Shown here piece by piece: positions 16,814 through 24,678 of a DNA stretch of 64,000 nt. The notes beneath the pieces are model-generated. The model worked only from the letters and a program-made list of their open reading frames with translations. It searched no databases and was not told the DNA's origin. Location: NCBI GenBank assembly GCA_964245825.1, contig CAXTNT010000008.1:98188-162187 (forward strand). Reading direction: 5' to 3'. This DNA comes from CAJCIY01 sp964245825. Its GTDB lineage: Bacteria > Actinomycetota > Actinomycetes > Mycobacteriales > CAJCIY01. How positions within the stretch are numbered: the stretch's first letter is position 1; each line of letters starts with the position of its first letter. The position numbers and the translations under genes were made by a program.

Positions 16814-17799
16814 CGGTGGGCCGACTCACGGTCGTCATGCCCGTCTACGACGAGGTGGACAACCTCCCCGAGCTCTACGGCCGGTTGCGTGCCATGTCCG
16901 CCCGGCTGGAGCACTGGCAGGTCGAGCTGGTCTTCGTCGACGACGGCAGCGCCGACGGCTCGGGCGACCTCATCCGGTCCTGGATGATCACCGACCCCGA
17001 CATCCGCCTCATCGCCCTGAGCCGGAACTTCGGTCACCAGACCGCCCTCACGTGCGGGCTCGACGCGGCCGAGGGCGACGTCGTCGTCACGATGGACTCC
17101 GACCTGCAGGACCCGCCCGAGGCCATCCCGCTGCTCCTGGAGTCGTGGCGCAAGGGCAGCATGGTCGTGCACGCCCGACGCCGGTCGAGGGCCGACGAGT
17201 CCGCGTTCAAGCGCTGGTCGGCTGGCGCGTTCTACCGGTTCGTCAACGCGGTGTCCGAGGTCGAGATGCCGGTCGACGTCGGGGACTTCCGGCTGCTCGA
17301 CCGCCGTGTCGTCCTCGAGCTGCGCAAGCTCCGGGAGACCAGCAGGTACCTGCGGGGCATGGTCGCCTGGGTCGGCTTCAGCCAGGACGTCGTGGACTAC
17401 GACCGGGACGGGCGCTCGCGGGGGACGACGAGCTACACCTTGCCGCGGATGCTCCGTCTCGCCGCGGATGCCGTCACCGGCTTCTCCGAGGCTCCGCTCC
17501 GGCTGGTGCGCACGCTCGGCTTCGCGGTGACCGGGCTCGCGTTCGCCCTGCTCGTCTACACGGCCGTGGGCAAGGCCCTGCACCCGCACGCGTCCGTGCC
17601 CGGGTACGCCACGCTGGTCGGCGTGCTCTGCCTGGTCAGCGGGGTGCAGATGCTCTGCCTCGGCGTGCTGGGCGAGTACATCGGGCGCCTCTACCGACAT
17701 GCCAAGGGCCGGCCCCTGTACGTGGTCGCCGAGGACCTGCGCGGGTTCCCGCAGCCGGTCACCGCCGCTCCGGCCACCGCCTGGCGCGAGCGGGTGTGA
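16810..17799 (+). CDS. GtrB-like polyprenyl-phosphate glycosyltransferase (GT2)
   Basis: A 329-residue GT2 enzyme. The N-terminal GT-A domain begins LTVVMPVYDEVDNLPELY, has FVDDGSADGS and the metal-binding DSD in TMDSDLQDPPEA near residue 97. The C-terminus carries two membrane helices and the GtrB/DPM-type ending YIGRLYRHAKGRPLYVV. It probably transfers a sugar from a nucleotide to polyprenyl phosphate for the GtrA-like protein encoded just upstream. Start GTG 16810 overlaps gtrA; its stop overlaps the next glycosyltransferase (17796). Confidence 0.88.
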   Translation: MTVGRLTVVMPVYDEVDNLPELYGRLRAMSARLEHWQVELVFVDDGSADGSGDLIRSWMITDPDIRLIALSRNFGHQTALTCGLDAAEGDVVVTMDSDLQDPPEAIPLLLESWRKGSMVVHARRRSRADESAFKRWSAGAFYRFVNAVSEVEMPVDVGDFRLLDRRVVLELRKLRETSRYLRGMVAWVGFSQDVVDYDRDGRSRGTTSYTLPRMLRLAADAVTGFSEAPLRLVRTLGFAVTGLAFALLVYTAVGKALHPHASVPGYATLVGVLCLVSGVQMLCLGVLGEYIGRLYRHAKGRPLYVVAEDLRGFPQPVTAAPATAWRERV

Positions 17800-18626
17800 G
17801 CGCCCCCCTGGTCTCGGTGGTGGTGCCGACGCTCAACGGCGAGCGCTACCTCACCGAGTGCGTGGAGTCCGCGCTGGCGCAGTCCCTGACCGACCTCGAG
17901 ATCGTCGTGACCGACGACGGCTCGACCGACCGGACGTCCGTGGCGCTCGCCCGCTTCCGCGACCCACGCCTGCGGGTGCTGGCGGCCGCGCCCTCCGCCG
18001 GTGCCGCGGCGAACTGGAACCGCGGGCTCCGCGCCGCCCGGGGCCGGTACGTCAAGGTGCTGTGTCAGGACGACCGCCTGCACCCCGACTGCCTGCGGGA
18101 GCAGGCCGCCGCGCTGGCCGCGGCGCCGTCAAGCGTGCTGTGCGCCAGCGCCCGGCGCATCGTCAGCGCCAGCGGGAAGGTGCTGCTGCCGCGGGTCGGC
18201 GGCGAGCCAGACGCCCGGATCGGCCGCGACGAGGTCATCCGACGCTGCCTCCGACGCGGCACCAACGTCCTCGGCGAGCCGTCCGGCCTGCTGCTGGACC
18301 GGGCCGCGGCGCTGCGCGTCGGCGGCTTCCGGGCGGCCGGCTATGTCACCGACCTGGACATGTGGCTCCGCCTGCTGGCCTGCGGGGACGCGGTCCTGCT
18401 GGCCCGCCCCCTGGTCGACTTCCGGGTGCACGAGCAGTCCTGGAGCGCCCGGCTCCGGGGCGAACAGCCCGGTCAAACCCGCGCGCTGCTGCGCGCCGCA
18501 GCCGGCGCCGCCGGGGTCCGGGTGGGGGGGAACCTGCACGCCCGCACGACCAGGCGGTGGATCGGCAGGTCCGTCATCTACGGGGTCTCCCGGGTCGGCC
18601 GGAGCAGCAAGGAGCTTCCGGCGTGA
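17796..18626 (+). CDS. Family 2 glycosyltransferase
   Basis: A 276-residue soluble GT-A enzyme with opening VSVVVPTLNGERYLTECV, the nucleotide-binding TDDGSTD and a QDD motif (VKVLCQDDRLHP) in the DxD position. The C-terminal part, with DLDMWLRLLACGD, matches acceptor-binding regions of GT2 enzymes. Start GTG 17796 overlaps the GtrB-like stop; the stop overlaps the oxygenase start. Sugar and acceptor are unknown. Its place in the operon suggests it extends the same glycan. Confidence 0.85.
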   Translation: MSAPLVSVVVPTLNGERYLTECVESALAQSLTDLEIVVTDDGSTDRTSVALARFRDPRLRVLAAAPSAGAAANWNRGLRAARGRYVKVLCQDDRLHPDCLREQAAALAAAPSSVLCASARRIVSASGKVLLPRVGGEPDARIGRDEVIRRCLRRGTNVLGEPSGLLLDRAAALRVGGFRAAGYVTDLDMWLRLLACGDAVLLARPLVDFRVHEQSWSARLRGEQPGQTRALLRAAAGAAGVRVGGNLHARTTRRWIGRSVIYGVSRVGRSSKELPA

Positions 18627-19549
18627 GGGCGGTCGACCTGCCGCCCGCAATCGCCGCGGCACCGGCCGGGGCAGCCGACGCCGGGTCAGGCGGGCGCGGG
18701 ATGCTGCCGCGATTGACCGGTGCCGACGCCCGAACGCGGGCAGGCTGGGCGGAGTCCTTCCGCAGCGCCGAGCCGTTCCCCCACCTGGTGCTCGACGACG
18801 TGCTGGCGGTCTCGCCGGCCGAGCTGCTCGCGGCCTTCCCGGCGACCGACTGGGACGGCTGGCATCGGTTCACGGATGCCTACCAGGCGCAGAAGCTGAC
18901 GTTCGACGAGCTGGATCGGCTCGAGGGGCCGGTGCGCGAGCTCGTCTGGGCGCTCAACGCGCCCCGCTTCCTCGAGCTGCTCGAGGAGATCACCGGCATC
19001 GAGGCCGTGATCCCCGACCCTTACCTGAAGGGTGGCGGCCTGCACTGCAGCGGCAGTGGTGGCGTGCTGGCACCGCACTCGGACTTCCACGACTACCCGC
19101 GGCTCGGCCTCTTCCGTCGCATCAACGTGATCGTCTACCTCAACCCCGGGTGGCAGGACGAGTGGGGCGGCGCACTGGAGCTGTACGGGGATGCCGAAGC
19201 GACCCAGCTCGGCGCCCGCGTGCCCGCCCGCTGGGGCCGCATGGTGATCTTCCGTACCGATGTCCGCTCGGTGCACGGCTTCGCCGCACCCGTCCCGCCG
19301 GGCCAGGTGCGCCGGTCGGTCGCGACCTACTACTACACGGCGGCCGACGCGGCGGGCTACAGCGGTGACAGCAACACGGTGTGGCGTACGCACGCGGCGT
19401 CCGGGGTGGGCGAGCGCGCGCAGCTGGTCGCCTACCGGGGGCTTGTCAAGGCGTCGATGGGACTCTCGTACGCCGCCCACGCCCTCAACCCGAGCATCCG
19501 GCAGGCCAGGCTCCGCTCGCTGCGGGCGGCGCGCCAGCGCTCGTCGTGA
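18623..19549 (+). CDS. 2OG-Fe(II) oxygenase (prolyl-4-hydroxylase-like)
   Basis: A 308-residue protein of the double-stranded beta-helix dioxygenase type. The iron triad is visible: H152 and D154 in APHSDFHDY, and H218 in SVHGFAAPV. The 2OG-binding arginine follows in QVRRSVATYYYT. The segment INVIVYLNPGWQDEWGGALELY is diagnostic of the P4Hc/2OG-FeII_Oxy_3 group. GTG 18623 has AAGGAG upstream and overlaps the preceding stop. Relatives hydroxylate proteins or glycan/lipid intermediates in polysaccharide clusters. Lying among glycosyltransferases inside a pilus locus, it may modify pilin or its glycan (inference). Confidence 0.8.
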   Translation: MRAVDLPPAIAAAPAGAADAGSGGRGMLPRLTGADARTRAGWAESFRSAEPFPHLVLDDVLAVSPAELLAAFPATDWDGWHRFTDAYQAQKLTFDELDRLEGPVRELVWALNAPRFLELLEEITGIEAVIPDPYLKGGGLHCSGSGGVLAPHSDFHDYPRLGLFRRINVIVYLNPGWQDEWGGALELYGDAEATQLGARVPARWGRMVIFRTDVRSVHGFAAPVPPGQVRRSVATYYYTAADAAGYSGDSNTVWRTHAASGVGERAQLVAYRGLVKASMGLSYAAHALNPSIRQARLRSLRAARQRSS

Positions 19550-20805
19550 CCGGGCAGCCCGGCGGTCTCGGCGCATCCACCTCACGCCTGACCCGGGCAC
19601 TCTGGACGGCGGTGCGCTTCCGCTACGCGGCGGTCACCGCGGTGTTCCTCCTGTCGGCGCTGGTCGGCTCGCAGGACAACGGCGATCTGGAGTACTTCAC
19701 CCAGGCCTGGCAGCTGCTGGTGCACGGGGGAGCCGGCGGCAACGTGCACCTGTATGCGGCGCGGCCCGACATCCAGATCGGCCCGCTGGCCGTGGTGGGC
19801 ACGGGCCTGGTCGACCTCGCCTTCGGCGGGAAGATCGTGCTGGCGGTCGTGGCGATCGCGCTCGCCGCGCTGCTGGTCACCGTCCGGGGCGTGGAGCGGC
19901 TGGCGCGCGCAGAAGGGCTCGACGACGGCCGTACCGGCATCGCCGTCCTCGTCGGGGGGATGGCGCTGGCCGCCGGCTTCGCGGTCGTCGTCCCCGGTTG
20001 GGGACACGTCGACGACCTCGCTGCGCTCGCGGCGATGGTGGCCGCGCTCGCGGCGACGCGGTCGGGTCGGGCGATTCCGGCCGGGCTGCTGCTGGCCATG
20101 GCCGTGGACTGCAAGCCGTGGGGCGCGTTCGCCGCCGGCCTGCTGCTGTTCCTGCCAGCCGGCGTCCGACTGCGTGGGCTCGGGACGTTCGGGCTCGGGG
20201 CGCTCGCGTGCTGGCTGCCCTTCCTGATCGGCGACCTGCACACCCTGCCCGCCTTGGCACACTTCTCGCTGCACGCGGTCTACGGGTCGTTGCCGTTGCA
20301 GCTGGGCTATGCGACCGCGCCGTCCTGGGTTCGGCCGGCGCAGCTGCTGACCTCGCTCGTGGCGGTGGCGTGCTGTGTGCGCTGGCGGCGGCCCGACCTC
20401 GCGCTGCTCTGCGTCGCGGTGTGCCGGCTCGTGCTCGACGCGGGCGACTTCCCCTACTACGACGTGGAGCTGCTGCTCGGGTGTCTCGTCGCCGACACGT
20501 ACGCCGCGGGCCACGCCCGCCGGCTCGTCGCGGCCGCCACCCCGCTGACCCTGGGCGCCTGGTTCGTGATCACAGTGGTGCACGACGCGGACCTGAGCTC
20601 GGCCCAGACCCTCGCCGCCCGGTGCGCGCTGTACGCGCTGCTGCTGTCGGTTGCGCTGGTGCGAGGGCGGGTCGGAGCCGCCAGCGCGCTCAACTCCGCG
20701 GTTGCCGGCGCCGACACCACAGCGAGCGGGCAGCACGGCCCGCCCGAAGGAGGACCCGTTGGACGGCCACGAGCTCTCGTCGCGCGAGGCGAGCACGCCG
20801 CGTGA
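19546..20805 (+). CDS. Polytopic GT87/mannosyltransferase-like membrane protein
   Basis: A 419-residue integral membrane protein with about ten helices. An early extracytoplasmic acidic segment (SQDNGDLEYFTQAW near residue 43) and the loop VVPGWGHVDDLAAL with paired aspartates resemble GT-C polyprenyl-sugar transferases. The segment AMAVDCKPWGAF resembles the GT87 'KP' loop. GTG 19546 overlaps the oxygenase stop. Its last 47 bases overlap the pilT reading frame, and the pilT promoter-like element lies within its coding sequence. Likely final transferase of the island; specificity unknown. Confidence 0.6.
   Translation: MTGQPGGLGASTSRLTRALWTAVRFRYAAVTAVFLLSALVGSQDNGDLEYFTQAWQLLVHGGAGGNVHLYAARPDIQIGPLAVVGTGLVDLAFGGKIVLAVVAIALAALLVTVRGVERLARAEGLDDGRTGIAVLVGGMALAAGFAVVVPGWGHVDDLAALAAMVAALAATRSGRAIPAGLLLAMAVDCKPWGAFAAGLLLFLPAGVRLRGLGTFGLGALACWLPFLIGDLHTLPALAHFSLHAVYGSLPLQLGYATAPSWVRPAQLLTSLVAVACCVRWRRPDLALLCVAVCRLVLDAGDFPYYDVELLLGCLVADTYAAGHARRLVAAATPLTLGAWFVITVVHDADLSSAQTLAARCALYALLLSVALVRGRVGAASALNSAVAGADTTASGQHGPPEGGPVGRPRALVARGEHAA
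20690..20717 (+). promoter_or_regulatory. Sigma-28-like promoter of pilT-pilC
   Basis: TCAAC (20690-20694), 15 bases, then GCCGACAC (20710-20717), within the end of the preceding gene. A transcript would start near 20724, about 35 bases before the TTG start of pilT. Spacing and -10 match the elements before pilB, both pilins, the minor pilin operon and pilM. Confidence 0.6.
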
Positions 20806-22036
20806 CGGCAGGTACGCGTCGTCCTCCCCACCGTCGGCGCGGCCGGTGAGCGCCCCCCCGCCCACCGCTCCCCGCGGGCTGCCACCGGCGCCACCTGCGC
20901 CGCCGCGGGGCGCGGCCACGCCGGCCGCACCCGTACGGTCCGGGATGGGCGACGACTTCGGCGACAAGAGCTCGGCCAACCTCACCGAGCTGCTGGTCGA
21001 GATGCTCGAACGTGGCGCGTCCGATCTTCACCTGACCGGTGGCGCCAAGCCGACGATCCGGCTGAACGGTTCGCTCGTCCCGCTGGAGCAGTGGCCGGCG
21101 ATGACCCCGCCGGGACTGCAGAAGATGATCTACTCGATCCTGACGCAGAAGCAGCGCGAGCGCTTCGAGGAGGTCCTCGAGCTCGACTTCGCCTATGCCG
21201 TCCCCGGCCGGTCCCGGTTCCGGGTCAACGTCTACCGCCAGCGCGACACGGTGGGTGCGGCGTTCCGGCTGATCCCGTTCGAGATCAGGAAGCTGGAGGA
21301 CCTCGGCGTGCCGCCGGCGGTCGGCAACTTCGCCATGCTGCCCCGCGGTTTCGTGCTCGTCACCGGGCCCACCGGCTCCGGCAAGTCCACGACGCTGGCC
21401 GCGATCGTCGACCTCGCCAACCGCTCACGGCGCGACCACATCATGACCGTCGAGGACCCGATCGAGTTCCTGCACCGCCACCAGAACTGTCTGGTGAACC
21501 AGCGTGAGATCGGCGAGGACACGCTGTCGTTCCAGAACGCCCTCAAGCACGTGCTCCGCCAGGACCCGGACATCATCCTGGTGGGCGAGATGCGCGACCT
21601 GGAGACCATCTCGGTCGCGCTGACCGCGGCCGAGACCGGGCACCTGGTCTTCGCGACCCTCCACACGCAGGATGCGGCGCAGACCATCGACCGCGTCATC
21701 GACGTCTTCCCGCCGCACCAGCAGCAGCAGATCCGGGTCCAGCTCGCGGGGGCGCTGCAAGGGGTCGTCTGCCAGACGCTGTGCAAGACCCGCGACGGTC
21801 GCGGCCGGGTGGTGGCCACCGAGGTGCTGATGGCCACGCCGGCGATCCGCAACCTGATCCGCGAAGGCAAGACACACCAGATCTACTCGGCCCTGCAGGC
21901 GGGCGCCAAGCACGGCATGAACACCATGGACCAGAGCCTGGCCGAGCTGGTGAAGCTGGGCCGGATCTCCTTCGCGCAAGGTCTCGAGAAGTGCCACCAC
22001 GTCGAGGACTTCAACCGGCTCACCGGCCGGGCCTGA
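20759..22036 (+). CDS. pilT: Type IV pilus retraction ATPase
   Basis: Hexameric ATPase that depolymerises pili. The 425-residue protein starts with a Pro/Ala/Ser-rich, probably disordered stretch of about 65 residues. Then come the PilT N-domain (LLVEMLERGASDLHLTGG), Walker A GPTGSGKSTTLAAI near residue 205, Walker B DPDIILVGEMRDLET and His box VFATLHTQDA. The C-terminal AIRNLIREGKTHQI motif is the PilT hallmark. A TTG start at 20759 is selected because GAAGGAGG lies at the right distance and nothing upstream in frame is conserved. pilC follows 11 bases later. Confidence 0.94.
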   Translation: MDGHELSSREASTPRDGRYASSSPPSARPVSAPPPTAPRGLPPAPPAPPRGAATPAAPVRSGMGDDFGDKSSANLTELLVEMLERGASDLHLTGGAKPTIRLNGSLVPLEQWPAMTPPGLQKMIYSILTQKQRERFEEVLELDFAYAVPGRSRFRVNVYRQRDTVGAAFRLIPFEIRKLEDLGVPPAVGNFAMLPRGFVLVTGPTGSGKSTTLAAIVDLANRSRRDHIMTVEDPIEFLHRHQNCLVNQREIGEDTLSFQNALKHVLRQDPDIILVGEMRDLETISVALTAAETGHLVFATLHTQDAAQTIDRVIDVFPPHQQQQIRVQLAGALQGVVCQTLCKTRDGRGRVVATEVLMATPAIRNLIREGKTHQIYSALQAGAKHGMNTMDQSLAELVKLGRISFAQGLEKCHHVEDFNRLTGRA

Positions 22037-22047
22037 GAGGGGCAGCT

Positions 22048-23271
22048 ATGTCCTCCGCCACCTTCCAGTACTCGGTCCGGGACCGGGCCGGCAAGCTCCT
22101 CTCGGGCACCATGGACGGCGAGTCGCAGGCCATTGTCGTCTCCAAGCTCCGGCAGATGGGGTACGCGCCCGTCTCGATCACCGAGTCCAGCTCCGGCCTC
22201 GGCCGCGAGCTGAAGATCCCGGGCTTCGGCGGCAAGGTGAAGCTCAAAGAGCTCGCGATCATGGCCCGCCAGTTCGCCACGATGATCAACTCGGGCCTCT
22301 CCCTGTTGCGCGCGTTGACGATCCTGACCGAGCAGACCGACAACACCAAACTGCGGGACACGCTGTCGACGGTCTGCAAGGACATCGAGGGGGGCAACTC
22401 CCTGTCGGCCTCCCTCGCCAGGCACGAGGCGGTCTTCCCGCCGCTGATGATCAACATGGTCAAGGCCGGCGAGGTCGGCGGCTTCCTCGACCAGGCCATG
22501 CTGCAGGTCGCGGCGAACTTCGAGGCCGAGGTCAGGCTGCGCGGCAAGATCAAGTCTGCGATGACCTACCCCGTCGTGGTCCTCGTCTTCGCGATCCTCG
22601 CCGTCATCGGGATGCTGCTGTTCATCGTGCCGACGTTCGCGAGCATGTTCACCACCCTCGGCAGTTCGCTGCCCGCCCCCACCCAGCTCCTGGTGGACAT
22701 CTCCAACCTCCTCAAGAAGGGCTTTCCGGTCCTCATCGGGCTGGTGATCGTCACCTTCTTCGGATGGGGGAAGGTCAAGCACACAGCCCGGGTACGGAAC
22801 GTGATCGACCCGCTGAAGCTCAAGCTGCCCGTGTTCGGGCCGCTGTTCCAGAAGGTCGCGCTGGGTCGGTTCGCCCGCAACCTGGGCACGATGCTGCGCT
22901 CGGGGGTGCCGATCCTGCAGGCGCTGGACATCGTGGGTGAGACCTGCGGCAACGTCGTGCTGACCCGCGCGGTCCGGGACGTCCAGAACAGCGTGCGCCA
23001 AGGGGAGTCGCTGTCCGGTCCACTCGCCGAGCACGACGTCTTCCCGACGATGACCGTGCAGATGATGTCCGTGGGCGAGGACACGGGTGCGCTCGACACC
23101 ATGCTGGCCAAGATCGGCGAGTTCTACGACCAGGAGGTCGAGGCCACCACCGAGGCGCTCACCGCCCTCATCGAGCCGCTCATGATCGTGTTCATCGGCG
23201 CCATCATCGGCGGCATGATCGTGTGCCTGTACCTGCCGATCTTCGACATCTACAACCACATCAACAGCTGA
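22048..23271 (+). CDS. pilC: Type IV pilus inner-membrane platform protein
   Basis: A 407-residue GspF/PilC protein: an N-terminal cytoplasmic part (FQYSVRDRAGKLLSGTMDGE) and two T2SSF domains. Each domain shows the family pattern: ARQFATMINSGLSLLRAL with VFPPLMINMVKAGEVGG, and ARNLGTMLRSGVPILQAL with VFPTMTVQMMSVGEDTG. Three membrane helices are present. It links the PilB/PilT motors to pilin polymerisation. ATG 22048 has GAGAGGGGC upstream. It forms one unit with pilT. Confidence 0.95.
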   Translation: MSSATFQYSVRDRAGKLLSGTMDGESQAIVVSKLRQMGYAPVSITESSSGLGRELKIPGFGGKVKLKELAIMARQFATMINSGLSLLRALTILTEQTDNTKLRDTLSTVCKDIEGGNSLSASLARHEAVFPPLMINMVKAGEVGGFLDQAMLQVAANFEAEVRLRGKIKSAMTYPVVVLVFAILAVIGMLLFIVPTFASMFTTLGSSLPAPTQLLVDISNLLKKGFPVLIGLVIVTFFGWGKVKHTARVRNVIDPLKLKLPVFGPLFQKVALGRFARNLGTMLRSGVPILQALDIVGETCGNVVLTRAVRDVQNSVRQGESLSGPLAEHDVFPTMTVQMMSVGEDTGALDTMLAKIGEFYDQEVEATTEALTALIEPLMIVFIGAIIGGMIVCLYLPIFDIYNHINS

Positions 23272-23359
23272 GCCGGCTGCCCGCGCCGACCCGCGCCGGC
23301 GCGCCGTGGGCGGCGTTCGGCCGGCGAGGCTGCCGCAGAAGGCCGATGGCAGCAAACAT

Positions 23360-23387
23360 TCAAGCGCGGGGGCGAACTGTCCGAAGT
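23360..23387 (+). promoter_or_regulatory. Sigma-28-like promoter of first pilin gene
   Basis: TCAAG (23360-23364), 15 bases, then TCCGAAGT (23380-23387). The match extends into the following CG, as in the second pilin promoter (TCAAGCG in both). The leader to ATG 23455 would be about 60 bases. Confidence 0.6.
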
Positions 23388-23454
23388 CTTCAGTGTCCCT
23401 CGGCGGGCCGGTCGCGGCTCGATCCACTCTTCTGCACCAGAAAGGGTTGAGCTC

Positions 23455-23886
23455 ATGCTCGCTCGCATTCGCAAGTCGATCGAGGAGAACGACGAGGGGT
23501 TCACCCTCATCGAGCTCCTGGTCGTGATCATCATCATCGGCATCCTCGCCGCCATCGCGATCCCGGTCTTCCTGAACCAGCGGAAGAAGGGCTACCAGGC
23601 CTCCATGAAGTCCGATCTCCGGACCATGGCCACTGAGGAAGAGACCTATTTCACCGACTTCCAGACGTACGTGGCAGTACCGGCCTCAACCGGGACGGCA
23701 GTGGTCGGCCCTGACACCGTGACGCTCAGCACCGGAAACACGGTCCAGACCACGGGGGCGGGCGTGAACGGGTACTGCATGAAGATAACCAGTTCGAAGT
23801 CGACCGGCGTGACCTACTGGTACGACAGCCAAAACGGCGGCCTGCAGCCAGCCAGCGCCACCGGCTGCGTGGCCGCGACCTTCTAG
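23455..23886 (+). CDS. pilA: Type IV major pilin
   Basis: A 143-residue class III-like prepilin: a 15-residue charged leader ending in Gly15, then FTLIE with the conserved Glu5 of the mature protein, followed by the hydrophobic polymerisation helix (VVIIIIGILAAIAIPVF). The globular part ends with two cysteines: one in NGYCMKI, one in TGCVAATF near the C-terminus, likely a disulfide. AGAAAGGG precedes ATG 23455. It has its own promoter-like element and a strong hairpin after it. The second pilin gene is a close paralogue. Confidence 0.93.
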   Translation: MLARIRKSIEENDEGFTLIELLVVIIIIGILAAIAIPVFLNQRKKGYQASMKSDLRTMATEEETYFTDFQTYVAVPASTGTAVVGPDTVTLSTGNTVQTTGAGVNGYCMKITSSKSTGVTYWYDSQNGGLQPASATGCVAATF

Positions 23887-23907
23887 GTCTCATCCCGCTG
23901 CTCGACC

Positions 23908-23937
23908 GCGGCCCCGGACCACACGGTCCGGGGCCGC
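23908..23937 (+). terminator. Strong hairpin terminator after first pilin
   Basis: A perfect 13-bp stem, GCGGCCCCGGACC (23908-23920) and its complement (23925-23937), with an ACAC loop. It begins 22 bases after the pilin stop codon and is followed by a T-containing stretch. It would separate the first pilin transcript from the second. Confidence 0.85.
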
Positions 23938-23993
23938 AGCCGTTTCTGCGCGGGAGCCATGCGGGTCACCCGCCGGCACGGCCTGCCGAGGTC

Positions 23994-24021
23994 TCAAGCG
24001 GGCGCATGTGCGATCCGATGA
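23994..24021 (+). promoter_or_regulatory. Sigma-28-like promoter of second pilin gene
   Basis: TCAAG (23994-23998), 15 bases, then TCCGATGA (24014-24021). It lies downstream of the first pilin's terminator and about 85 bases before the GTG start at 24107. Confidence 0.65.
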
Positions 24022-24106
24022 GTTCGTAACCACCATCGCGGCCACGCCCTCGGGACGGAATCTCGGAGGCGGCCCAGATCGATCCCTGCCGGAAAGGGGT
24101 GACCCC

Positions 24107-24559
24107 GTGCTTGCCCGACTGCGTGCGTCCAGGGAGCAGAACGACGAGGGCTTTACCCTCATCGAGCTCCTGGTCGTGATCATCATCATCGGCATCCTCG
24201 CCGCCGTCGCCATCCCGGTCTTCCTGAACCAGCGGAAGAAGGGCTACCAGGCGTCGATGAAGGCCGATCTGCGCACGGTCGCGCAGAAGATGGAGAGCTA
24301 CTTCACTGACACGCTGACCTATCTCGGCGCAGCCGGATTCGCCACGGTCAACGCGTCGATCACGGGCACCGGTGTCATCGGCACCGATCCGGTCACGCTC
24401 TCCGCGGGCAACACGATCACGCTGAAGGGTGCCGGGGTCAACGGCTTCTGCCTCCAGGCCCAGAGCGTCAAGTCGTCGGGGGTGTCCTACTTCTACGACA
24501 GCCAGAACGGCGGCCTCCTGCCCGCCTCCGCGGTGGGCTGCGTCGCGACGTCCTTCTGA
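24107..24559 (+). CDS. pilA: Second type IV major-type pilin, tandem paralogue
   Basis: A 150-residue prepilin: 15-residue leader ending Gly15, then FTLIE and a hydrophobic helix nearly identical to that of the first pilin. The globular domain is diverged in the middle but shares the end pattern GAGVNGxC...KSxGVxYxYDSQNGG and a C-terminal Cys (VGCVATSF). GTG 24107 aligns its leader exactly with the first pilin and has GGAAAGGGG upstream; a longer frame from 24008 lacks homology. It has its own promoter-like element, so the two pilins may be expressed in different amounts. Confidence 0.9.
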   Translation: MLARLRASREQNDEGFTLIELLVVIIIIGILAAVAIPVFLNQRKKGYQASMKADLRTVAQKMESYFTDTLTYLGAAGFATVNASITGTGVIGTDPVTLSAGNTITLKGAGVNGFCLQAQSVKSSGVSYFYDSQNGGLLPASAVGCVATSF

Positions 24560-24569
24560 CCTCCCCGAC

Positions 24570-24595
24570 GTGGCTCGTCGCTCGGCGACAACCAC
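24570..24595 (+). terminator. Possible hairpin after second pilin
   Basis: GTGG(ctc)GTCGC(tcg)GCGAC(aa)CCAC forms an interrupted stem 10 bases after the stop codon. It has no U-tract and is shorter than the hairpin after the first pilin. Confidence 0.4.
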
Positions 24596-24619
24596 GGTGA
24601 AGCACGGCTGTTCGGCGGC

Positions 24620-24647
24620 TCAGGTCCGCCTGGCCCAGCGCCGATGA
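24620..24647 (+). promoter_or_regulatory. Sigma-28-like promoter of the minor pilin operon
   Basis: TCAGG (24620-24624), 15 bases, then GCCGATGA (24640-24647), the closest of all sites to the sigma-28 -10 consensus. It lies about 30 bases before the GTG at 24679 and would drive the three minor pilins and perhaps the prepilin peptidase. Confidence 0.7.
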
Positions 24648-24678
24648 ACGACAAGCAACATCCACGACAGGAGGACCG

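Noticed and set aside
23272..23454. Sigma-54 promoter for the pilin gene, as in Gram-negative T4P
   Set aside because: No GG-N10-GC element of the right form is seen and actinobacteria lack sigma-54; the sigma-28-like element fits better.
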